The position numbers and the translations under genes are program-made. The notes beneath the pieces were generated by a model. The model saw nothing but the letters and a program-made list of their open reading frames with translations, was not told the DNA's origin and searched no databases. This document shows, piece after piece, positions 7,183 to 13,628 of a stretch of 25,442 nucleotides of DNA. Each line of letters opens with the position of its first letter. Within the stretch, counting starts at the first letter, position 1. Origin of the DNA: Chloroflexota bacterium (lineage in GTDB: Bacteria; Chloroflexota; Limnocylindria; Limnocylindrales; CSP1-4); assembly GCA_025935655.1 (NCBI GenBank), contig JAICUV010000015.1, positions 1 to 25,442 of the forward strand, written 5' to 3'.

Positions 7183-8048
7183 CCCCGCCGGCCCGCTTCG
7201 AGCGTGCCGAGGGGACGCCGCTCGTGCCGCTGCCGCCGTTCCGGCTGGAGGACCGGGCGCTCGAGATCCTCGTCCCGGGTGAGGCGGACACGTGGGTGGT
7301 GCTGCCGGCGCTCGACGAGGCGGGCGCGATCGGCGCGACGCTCGCGGCGCTGGAGGCGCAGACGCTCCGGCCGATGGTCGTGTGCGTGGTGGACAACGGG
7401 AGCCGGGACGCCACCGTCGACGTCGTCCGGGCCTGGGCGGCAGCCGTCGCCGCGCCGGGCGGACCGCGTCGCGGCCTGGGCGTGCGCCTGGTCACCGAGC
7501 CGGAGAAGGGGACCGGTGCCGCGGCCGACACGGGGATGCGCATCGCCGCCGCGTCGGGTGCGCGGTATCTCCTGCGCACCGACGCCGACAGCCTGCCGCG
7601 CCCGGGCTGGGCCGCACGGATGCGGGATCGCCTGTCCACGGACGCGGACCTGGTCGCGGGGCGCATGGTCGACCGGCCCGACGAAGGCAACCCGCTGCCC
7701 GTCCGGGCGCTGCTGTGGGTCCTCGTTGCCGCCGCCGCGGCGATCTCCGTGCCCAAGAACCACGGCCGCCGCTACCGGACCCGCTTCCGGATGATGATGG
7801 GCTCGAACGTCGGGATCCGCGCCTCGACGTACCTGGCCGCGGGCGGGTTCCCGCGGTCCGCGATCGAGGAGGTCCACGACGACCGCGTCCTCATGAACCG
7901 GACCCGCCGGATCACGGACCGGATCACCGGCGACCGGCGGGCGGTCGTCGCGTCGAGCAGCCGCCGCTACCGGCGGTACGGGCTGCGCGGCGTCATCGCC
8001 TGGTACCTCCACCACGACAGCCGGGGCAAGCCGGTCGATGTCCGCTGA
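7179..8048 (+). CDS. Family 2 glycosyltransferase within the ole-like operon
   Basis: A 289-residue GT-A fold glycosyltransferase. The nucleotide-sugar binding core shows WVVLPALDEAG (about residues 39-49), VVDNGSRDATVD (about 70-81) and a D135-A-D137 metal-binding motif in LRTDADSLPRPGW. A later NVGIRASTYLAAGGFP segment is the usual GG acceptor-side motif, and EEVHDDR (D-D/E-D region) could supply the catalytic base. A weak hydrophobic stretch (LLWVLVAAAAAISVP) may associate with membrane. The sugar donor and acceptor cannot be told from sequence. The GTG start overlaps the oleA stop as GTGA, and its end overlaps the P450 start by 11 bp, so it is translationally coupled to both. Acyl-modifying rather than sugar chemistry would be unusual but is not excluded. 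Confidence 0.82.
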   Translation: MTPPARFERAEGTPLVPLPPFRLEDRALEILVPGEADTWVVLPALDEAGAIGATLAALEAQTLRPMVVCVVDNGSRDATVDVVRAWAAAVAAPGGPRRGLGVRLVTEPEKGTGAAADTGMRIAAASGARYLLRTDADSLPRPGWAARMRDRLSTDADLVAGRMVDRPDEGNPLPVRALLWVLVAAAAAISVPKNHGRRYRTRFRMMMGSNVGIRASTYLAAGGFPRSAIEEVHDDRVLMNRTRRITDRITGDRRAVVASSSRRYRRYGLRGVIAWYLHHDSRGKPVDVR

Positions 8049-9279
8049 CCTCCTGGCGCCCGCCGACGCGCTCGCGGCACGGCTCCCGGCCGGCGCACGA
8101 CGGGCCGGCTGGTTCGAGGCCCGCCTGTGGCTCGCCGTCTCGCCGCTCGGGTTCGCCGGGCTCCGCGCCGCGGGACGGCGGCCCGTCGTGTCCCTCGGGC
8201 GGTTCGGGACGCTCGTCAACGAGCCCGTGCTCGGGCGCCGCATCCTCACGGATCCGGCCCGGTTCCGGACCGTCGGCCCGGGCACCCACGGCGAGCTGCT
8301 GGACCGCGCGATCGGGCCGGACGCGCTGCTCAACATGGATGGTCCATCCCACGAGGCGCTGCGACGGGACCTGGGGCCGCTGTTCTCGCCCGCCGCCTCC
8401 GCCGCGCTCGTGGCCGCGACCGCCGCGGCCCCGATCGAGGACGCGGCGACGCGGCTCCGCGACGGCGAGACGGTGGACCTCGTCCGGCTCGTCCGCGTGC
8501 TCACGGGCCGGACCACGTTCGCCCTGCTGGGCGCGCCCGCACCCGCGGACGGCGACGCAGGCTATCTCGCCTCGTATCGCCTGGGTGAGGAGCTCGTCGG
8601 CATGACGGTCCGGGCGATCCGTCGTGGCGTGCGTCCGGGCGAGCTCGAGGCCGCGCGGGCGCTCGTGGAGCGGCTCGGAGAGCCGGGCCGCGTCGGCTGG
8701 GAGACGGGCGGCGGGGCGATGGGCCGGCTGCGCGAGCTCGGCTTCGACTGGGAGACGGCCCGCGCTCTCGTGGTCGTGATCGTGCTCGCGGGGACGGAGA
8801 CCGTGACGTCGGCCGCGCCGCGGATCGTGGCGCTGCTCGCCGACAACGGGCGATGGGCAGCGCTCGAGGGGGGCCGGGCTGCGGCGGTGGAGGAGGCGAT
8901 CGAGGCCGGCCTCCGGCTCACGACGCCCACGGAGGTCATCGTCCGCAGCTGTCCCGAGGACGTGGAGCTCGACGGGATCCGGTTCCCGGCCGGCCGCCGG
9001 GTGTTCCTGAGCGTCCATGCGATGACCCGCTGGTCGTCGCTGTACCACGGCGATCCCGAGGCGCTGCGACTCGGCGAGGCGGTGCCGCGAGAGCTGCGCC
9101 ACCTCTGGTTCGGCGCCGGGCCGCACTTCTGCCTGGGCGCCCCGATCGCCCGCGAGCAGCTCAGGCTCCTGCTGCAGGCGCTGGGCCGGCTGCCGGCGCT
9201 GCGCGTCGTCGGGCGGCGGCCCGCGGCGGGCGTGCTGTTCCCGGCCTACGGGTCCCTCCTCGTGCGCGCACGCCGGTGA
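8038..9279 (+). CDS. Cytochrome P450
   Basis: A 413-residue bacterial class I-type P450 monooxygenase, soluble and lacking a membrane anchor. The haem-binding loop is FGAGPHFCLGAP with the thiolate ligand C365. The I-helix oxygen-activating motif is A251-G-T-E-T255. The K-helix ExxR motif is unusual: around R293 the sequence is E289-A-G-L-R293, so the residue three before the arginine is Ala290, not Glu. A PERF-like RW segment lies further on. P450s need a ferredoxin and reductase, and none is in the window. The ATG at 8038 overlaps the glycosyltransferase gene, and its TGA overlaps the next GTG. Within this operon it probably hydroxylates or otherwise oxidises the acyl chain or the beta-lactone precursor; this is inference from context. 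CYP family assignment needs a database search. Confidence 0.87.
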   Translation: MSADLLAPADALAARLPAGARRAGWFEARLWLAVSPLGFAGLRAAGRRPVVSLGRFGTLVNEPVLGRRILTDPARFRTVGPGTHGELLDRAIGPDALLNMDGPSHEALRRDLGPLFSPAASAALVAATAAAPIEDAATRLRDGETVDLVRLVRVLTGRTTFALLGAPAPADGDAGYLASYRLGEELVGMTVRAIRRGVRPGELEAARALVERLGEPGRVGWETGGGAMGRLRELGFDWETARALVVVIVLAGTETVTSAAPRIVALLADNGRWAALEGGRAAAVEEAIEAGLRLTTPTEVIVRSCPEDVELDGIRFPAGRRVFLSVHAMTRWSSLYHGDPEALRLGEAVPRELRHLWFGAGPHFCLGAPIAREQLRLLLQALGRLPALRVVGRRPAAGVLFPAYGSLLVRARR

Positions 9280-10835
9280 GCGCCGCCGTGGACGCCGTCG
9301 CCGAAGCGGGGACCACCGAGCCGCTGGAGGCGTTGCTGGACCGCGTCGTCGCACCCGACCGCCCCGCCGATCCCGCGATCATCGGGGCGAACGGGCGGCA
9401 GGTCCTGGGTCGCGGCCAGCTCGCCGAGCGGGTCCGCGCGTACGCGGGCGCCTGGGCGCGCGCCGGGCTCGCGCCGGGCGACGCCGTGGCGTTTGCCGTG
9501 CGCCAGGACGCGGACGGGATCGCATGGCTGCTCGCGGCGCTGCGCGCCGGGATCGTGGTCGTCGTGCTCGACCCGGGGCTGTCTCCCCCGGCTCTCGCCG
9601 CTCGCTGCCGGGTCGCGGGCGTCCGCGCGGTCGTCATGGATGGTGGCGTGGCGACGGTCGCCGGATCGGCGGCCCTGCGCGGGCTCGCCGCTCGTCGCGG
9701 CCTCGCGCTGCCAGACCCGTCGGCGCTCGCCCCGGCGTCCTGGGCGACGTCCCGGGCGCTCGGGCGCGTGCCCCGGCTCGACCGGCTCGCGGGCGGCGAT
9801 GCCAGGCGGCCGCTCCCCGGGGACGCGCCGGCACTCGTGATCTTCACGTCCGGCACCACCGACGCGCCGCGCGGCGTCGTCCACTCGCCGGCCGGGCTCG
9901 CGGCGACGCTCACGCAGGCGGGGCGCCTCGCCGACCTGGGACCCGGCGACCGGGTCCTGGGCACCGGGCTGCATCTCGTGGGACCCGCGCTGCTGGCGGG
10001 CGCCGGTGTCGTGCTGCCGCCCGCACGCCCGAATGCCCGTGCACTGGCGCAGGTCACCCGCGCAACGGGCGTCACGCACGCCTCGCTGCCGCTCCACACC
10101 GCGCTCGACTGGGCCGTCGCGGGCGGTGCCGGCGCCGCGCTCCGCACGCTGCTCCTCGGCAGTGCGCCCGTGCGCAACGCCGCGCTCGGGCCGCTCGTGG
10201 ACCTGCTCCCGGGCGTGCGGGTCGCGTCCGTCTACGGGCTGACGGAGCACCTGCTCGTCGCGCTCGTGGAGGCGCGCGAGCGCCTGGGGTTCGACGAGCG
10301 CGATGGCGACCTCGTCGGGCGGCCGCTCCCCGGGGTTCGGGTCAGGACCGACGAGGCGGGCGAGCTCCACGTCTCGGGCCCCAGGCTGGCGCGTGGCTAT
10401 CTCGGCGAGCCGGGCCCGGTCGCGGCCCTGCGGACCGGCGACATCGGGGCGCTCGACCCGGACGGCCGCCTCGTGCTCCGCGGGCGGGCGAAGGACATGC
10501 TCATCCGCCGTGGCGAGAACATCTACCCGTCGCTCTACGAGCCGGCCCTCGCGGACGCGGCCGATCTCGAGGCCGCGATCATGGTGGGTGTCGAGCGGCC
10601 CGACGGCGACGAGGCCGTCGTGCTGTTCGCGGTCCCGCGGCGGGGCGCAACCGCCGAGGACGCCCGACGGCGCCTGGAGGCCCTGACGCGAGGCGCCCGC
10701 TCGCCGCTGGATCGCCATGCGCGGCCGGACCTGGTCATCGGGATCCCCCTGCTGCCGCGGTCGGGCCGATCCGCGAAGCCGGACCGCGCGGCCCTGCGCG
10801 CGATGGCCGCGGAACGACTTGACCGGACGCGCTGA
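9276..10835 (+). CDS. oleC: OleC-like AMP-dependent ligase (candidate beta-lactone synthetase)
   Basis: A 519-residue ANL-superfamily adenylating enzyme. OleC adenylates a 2-alkyl-3-hydroxy acid and closes it to a beta-lactone. Motifs: P-loop-like IFTSGTTDAPRG at 189-200 (where most family members have G and K, this has D196 and R199), YGLTE at 320-324, TGD with D389, the hinge segment RAKDMLIRRGENIYP, and a C-terminal lysine K501 in RSAKPDR. OleC enzymes also end in an unusual AK-R segment, which supports the call. Plain acyl-CoA synthetase or acyl-ACP ligase are the alternatives. The GTG start overlaps the P450 TGA (GTGA), and its own TGA overlaps the next ATG (TGATG), so coupling is tight. 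The longer open frame upstream lies within the P450 gene and is not coding. Confidence 0.78.
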   Translation: MSAAVDAVAEAGTTEPLEALLDRVVAPDRPADPAIIGANGRQVLGRGQLAERVRAYAGAWARAGLAPGDAVAFAVRQDADGIAWLLAALRAGIVVVVLDPGLSPPALAARCRVAGVRAVVMDGGVATVAGSAALRGLAARRGLALPDPSALAPASWATSRALGRVPRLDRLAGGDARRPLPGDAPALVIFTSGTTDAPRGVVHSPAGLAATLTQAGRLADLGPGDRVLGTGLHLVGPALLAGAGVVLPPARPNARALAQVTRATGVTHASLPLHTALDWAVAGGAGAALRTLLLGSAPVRNAALGPLVDLLPGVRVASVYGLTEHLLVALVEARERLGFDERDGDLVGRPLPGVRVRTDEAGELHVSGPRLARGYLGEPGPVAALRTGDIGALDPDGRLVLRGRAKDMLIRRGENIYPSLYEPALADAADLEAAIMVGVERPDGDEAVVLFAVPRRGATAEDARRRLEALTRGARSPLDRHARPDLVIGIPLLPRSGRSAKPDRAALRAMAAERLDRTR

Positions 10836-11830
10836 TGCGGGTCGCCGTCACCGGGGTCACGGGCTTCATTGGCGGCGCCATCGCGCGGCGCCTCCACGCC
10901 GCCGGCCACGAGGTCGTGGGCCTGGGTCGCCGGCCAACGCCGCCCGCCGGCGCGGTGCGCTACGTGCGCTGGGACCTCGCGTCCGGGGAGCCCGCCCCGC
11001 CGATCCTGGCGAGCTGCGACGCGATCGTCCACGCGGCCGCGCGCGTCTCGCCGTGGGGACCCGACGCGCCGTTCCGCGAGACCGCGGTCCGGGGCACGGC
11101 CCGGCTGCTCGACGGGATCGGGCCGGACGCGCGAGTCATCGTCATCGGGTCGGCGTCCGTCTACGACCCGAACCGAGCCGGCGACCCCGCGCGCGAGCCC
11201 GAGGCGCCCGTCGATGAGCGCCGCTACCGGAACGCGTACGCCCGCTCGAAGGCGGCGCAGGAGCGCCTCGTCGTCGAGCGCCGCCCGGACGCGCTCGTCC
11301 TGCGGCCGCGGGCAGTCTGGGGACCGGGCGATGAGACGCTCCTGCCGCGCATCCTCGCCCGCGTTCGCGCCGGCCGCCTGCTGCTGCCCGGGGGTGGTGC
11401 GAGGCCAGCGTCGATGACCTTCGTGGACTCGCTCGTCGATGCCGTCGAGGCGGGGCTGGCGAGCTCGATGCGCGGACCCGTCAACGTCGCGGACGCGACG
11501 CCGATCCCTCCGGCGCGCCTGCTGCGCGTCCTGTTCGCGGGCCTCGGCCGCGATGTCCGGATCGTGGGGATCCCGGTGGCCATGGCGGAAGCCGCCGCGG
11601 CGGCGCTCGAGACCGCGTGGACAGCCGCCGGTCGCCGGGACGAGCCACCGTTCACCCGGTATGCCGTCGACGCCATCGGGCGGCCGCTCGTGCTCGACCT
11701 CGCGCGGCTGCACGAAGGGCTCGGCGTTGCGCCGGACGCGGACGTGGACTTCGGCGTCGCGCGGGTCGTCGCGGTGATGCGCGAGGCCGGACATGGAGAC
11801 GGCGAGGACGATCGCTCATCCCCGCCGTAA
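10835..11830 (+). CDS. oleD: OleD-like NAD(P)-dependent 2-alkyl-3-ketoalkanoate reductase (extended SDR)
   Basis: A 331-residue extended short-chain dehydrogenase/3beta-HSD-like protein. OleD reduces the 2-alkyl-3-keto acid made by OleA to the beta-hydroxy acid that OleC lactonises. The Rossmann motif is TGVTGFIGG (G7, G10, G13), near the N-terminus. The catalytic serine is S106 or S108 in IGSASVYD. The YxxxK pair is Y135 and K139 in YARSK. Downstream segments (RPRAVWGPGDETLLP, MTFVDSLVDAVEAGL, GPVNVAD) match the extended SDR substrate domain. The ATG overlaps the oleC TGA. Alternatives are a generic NAD-dependent epimerase or sterol dehydrogenase; the neighbours favour the OleD role. It is the last gene of the operon; a 116-bp gap then separates it from convergent genes. 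Confidence 0.78.
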   Translation: MRVAVTGVTGFIGGAIARRLHAAGHEVVGLGRRPTPPAGAVRYVRWDLASGEPAPPILASCDAIVHAAARVSPWGPDAPFRETAVRGTARLLDGIGPDARVIVIGSASVYDPNRAGDPAREPEAPVDERRYRNAYARSKAAQERLVVERRPDALVLRPRAVWGPGDETLLPRILARVRAGRLLLPGGGARPASMTFVDSLVDAVEAGLASSMRGPVNVADATPIPPARLLRVLFAGLGRDVRIVGIPVAMAEAAAAALETAWTAAGRRDEPPFTRYAVDAIGRPLVLDLARLHEGLGVAPDADVDFGVARVVAVMREAGHGDGEDDRSSPP

Positions 11831-11946
11831 GATCGCTCGCGGACCCGCGCCGGTTCCGCTGCGCCGACCGCAGTGTCGGGCGTGGGACCCTCGCATCGGA
11901 CAGCCACCGGAGCCGGAACGCGTTGCAGCGGCGTTGCGCGCCCGCG

Positions 11947-12303
11947 CTATCCGCCCGAGGCGTCCACCACGCAGAACCGGTTGCCCTCCGGGTCCGCCAG
12001 GATCACGTAGTCCGCGTCCGCAGGCCGCCGGTCCCAGTGGACCTCCGTGGCGCCGAGTCCGGTGAGCCGGGCGACCTCGGCCGCCTGGTCATCGGCGTAC
12101 AGGTCGAGATGGATCCGCGGCGGTACCTGGACGGTGGAGCGGACGCGGTCCAGCGAGACGTTCGGACCGACGCCGTCGCGAGGCCTCAGGAGCACGAAGT
12201 CGTCCGCCCCACGGCGCGCCTCGTACCCGAGCGCCGCCGACCAGAAGGCGACCTGCCGTTCGAGGTCGTCCACGCGGATCACCACCGAGCCCACCCGCAG
12301 CAT
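11947..12303 (-). CDS. VOC (glyoxalase/bleomycin resistance) superfamily protein
   Basis: A 118-residue protein with the two beta-alpha-beta-beta-beta modules of the vicinal-oxygen-chelate fold. Module one begins VGSVVIRVDDLERQVAFWSA, with the second half at RIHLDLYADD, and it ends with YVILADPEGNRFCVVD, where the terminal metal-ligand Glu is replaced by Val/Asp-rich sequence. The potential ligands are His in RIHLDL and residues near the C-terminus; metal binding is not certain. It lies convergent to the ole-like operon and downstream of the adenosine deaminase gene on the same strand. The ATG at 12303 is preceded by TACGGT (minus strand, 12316-12311) seven bases away, a leaderless arrangement like others here. 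Substrate unknown; many such proteins are dioxygenases, lyases or resistance proteins. Confidence 0.82.
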   Translation of the reverse strand: MLRVGSVVIRVDDLERQVAFWSAALGYEARRGADDFVLLRPRDGVGPNVSLDRVRSTVQVPPRIHLDLYADDQAAEVARLTGLGATEVHWDRRPADADYVILADPEGNRFCVVDASGG

Positions 12304-12310
12304 GCCGTTC

Positions 12311-12316
12311 ACCGTA
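12311..12316 (-). promoter_or_regulatory. -10 hexamer TACGGT upstream of the VOC gene
   Basis: On the minus strand, TACGGT ends seven bases before the ATG at 12303, with no Shine-Dalgarno between. It is a weaker match than the TATCCT and TAGACT boxes elsewhere. Confidence 0.35.
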
Positions 12317-12413
12317 CCGCAGCGTGTCGAGCACCGTGGTCCGGACGGCAGACGCGGAGGGACGGATGGACGAGGCGGCGGTCGGGGCGGCGCTCGTGTG
12401 CCACTGGGCGTCT

Positions 12414-13430
12414 TCAGCCCGCTGCCGCCCAGGCGTCGATCTCGGCGATGAGCGCTGCCTTGACCTCGGGCGACGCGAAGGAGTTCCGGGCGGCCCGCCG
12501 CTGGAGCTCGCCGAGATCGTCCCGGCTGAGCCCGGCGACCCGCACCAGCTGGCGCAGCTCGTCGGTCAGCGTCGTGCCGAAGAAGGGCGGGTCGTCGCTC
12601 GAGATCGTCATGTTCACCCCTCGCTCCCAGTACGTGGTCACGGGATGCGTCTCCCACGAGGAGAACAGGCCGATGGAGACGTTCGACGAGGGGCAGACGT
12701 CGAGCGGCACCTGGTCGCGGATGAGGCGATCGAGCAGCCGCGGGTCGTGGATCGCCGCGACGCCATGTCCGATGCGGTCGGCCTCGAGGACGTCGAGCGC
12801 CTCGGTGATGCTCTCCGGCGGGCCCATCTCGCCGGCGTGGACCTCGAACCCCATGCCAAGCCGGTCGGCCGCCTCGCGCAGGACGTGGAACCGCTCGACC
12901 GGCTCGGTGCCCTCCACGCCCGTCAGGCACAGGCCGACGACCGGGGCGTCCGCCGCCTCGACGAGCGCGATCGTCGCCTCGGCTTCCGCCCGGCCGTTGT
13001 CCCGGATCGCGTCGACGACGAGCGCGAGCCTCGTCTCCGGCCCGACCGTGGCGAACCCTCGGCGGAGGGCGGCCCACATCGCCTCCGGCTCGAGGCCGGC
13101 GCGGACCTGGATCAGCGCGGTGAAGATCGTTTCCGAGTAGATGACGTGCTGGGCAGCCTGCCCCCGGGCGAAGGCAGCGGCCACCAGCTCCAGGTCCTCG
13201 GGGGTGCGGACGAAGCTGTTCGCGAGCAGGTAGGAGTTGAGGAACCCGCCGAAGTCCGGCCAGTGGCCGACGTACCGACCGTCGACGAGCTCGAGCGCCG
13301 TCGCCGGGTCGGCCCCATGGCGCCTCGCGAGCTCGGAGGCCGTCTGCTCGGTGATCGAGCCGTTGAGGTGGACGTGCAGCTCGACCTTGGGCACGGTGAC
13401 AATGTCGCGCTCGGTCGCGAGGTCGCTCAC
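12414..13430 (-). CDS. add: Adenosine deaminase-family enzyme
   Basis: A 338-residue zinc TIM-barrel deaminase, converting adenosine (or a related purine) to inosine. All hallmark motifs are visible: zinc ligands H19 and H21 in ELHVHLNGS, the catalytic VHAGE segment H198-A-G-E201, IGHG with H222, CPSSN at about 246-250, and the SDDPPFFG segment (D279, D280) carrying the last zinc ligand. Length fits bacterial adenosine deaminases. The paralogues adenine deaminase and adenosylhomocysteine- or aminofutalosine-type deaminases share these motifs, so the exact substrate is not certain. The GTG at 13430 was chosen because AGGAGGGA (13446-13439) precedes it by about nine bases; the upstream in-frame ATG at 13478 would add a basic, Pro/Gly-rich extension with no support. 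It is divergent from the membrane sulfatase-like gene. Confidence 0.88.
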   Translation of the reverse strand: MSDLATERDIVTVPKVELHVHLNGSITEQTASELARRHGADPATALELVDGRYVGHWPDFGGFLNSYLLANSFVRTPEDLELVAAAFARGQAAQHVIYSETIFTALIQVRAGLEPEAMWAALRRGFATVGPETRLALVVDAIRDNGRAEAEATIALVEAADAPVVGLCLTGVEGTEPVERFHVLREAADRLGMGFEVHAGEMGPPESITEALDVLEADRIGHGVAAIHDPRLLDRLIRDQVPLDVCPSSNVSIGLFSSWETHPVTTYWERGVNMTISSDDPPFFGTTLTDELRQLVRVAGLSRDDLGELQRRAARNSFASPEVKAALIAEIDAWAAAG

Positions 13431-13624
13431 TGGGCTCGTCCCTCCTGGCCCGCCGCGGGCTCGGCGGGGTTGGCGCATCGTGGGTCGCTGGCAACCGGGC
13501 CGTCAATGGGGCGTCACACATTGCGACACGTGGGTCCCGCGAGAGCACCAGGGCGCCCCTGGCGTGGCGCGATTCGCGAACATCTGGTATTCCCGGAACC
13601 GATGCGTCGAGTGTGTGGTTCGCG
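13431..13624. other. 194-bp divergent intergenic region with small inverted repeat and candidate uORF
   Basis: This lies between adenosine deaminase (minus) and the sulfatase-like gene (plus). It contains the Shine-Dalgarno of the deaminase (13439-13446), a perfect 6-bp inverted repeat CCAGGG-CGC-CCCTGG (13548-13562), and TATTCC (13588-13593) as a possible -10. A short open frame begins with ATG at 13602. No gene is otherwise present. Confidence 0.4.
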
Positions 13625-13628
13625 ATGA
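13602..13628 (+). CDS. Possible 8-codon leader ORF (MRRVCGSR)
   Basis: ATG at 13602 encodes MRRVCGSR and stops at TGA 13626-13628. It overlaps the likely ATG of the following gene as ATGA (13625-13628). TATTCC (13588-13593) lies eight bases before it, a distance that would make it leaderless. Coupled translation of the downstream gene is plausible. A 27-base frame of this kind easily arises by chance, so support is weak. Confidence 0.2.
   Translation: MRRVCGSR

Noticed and set aside
8853..10835. Long version of the OleC-like frame starting inside the P450 gene
   Set aside because: The first 141 codons are an alternate frame of the P450 gene; the GTG at 9276, overlapping the P450 stop, is the natural start.
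13527..13532. CACGTG core resembling the centre of a parS site
   Set aside because: The flanking bases (CGA and GGT) do not match the TGTTTCACGTGAAACA consensus, so a ParB site is not supported here.
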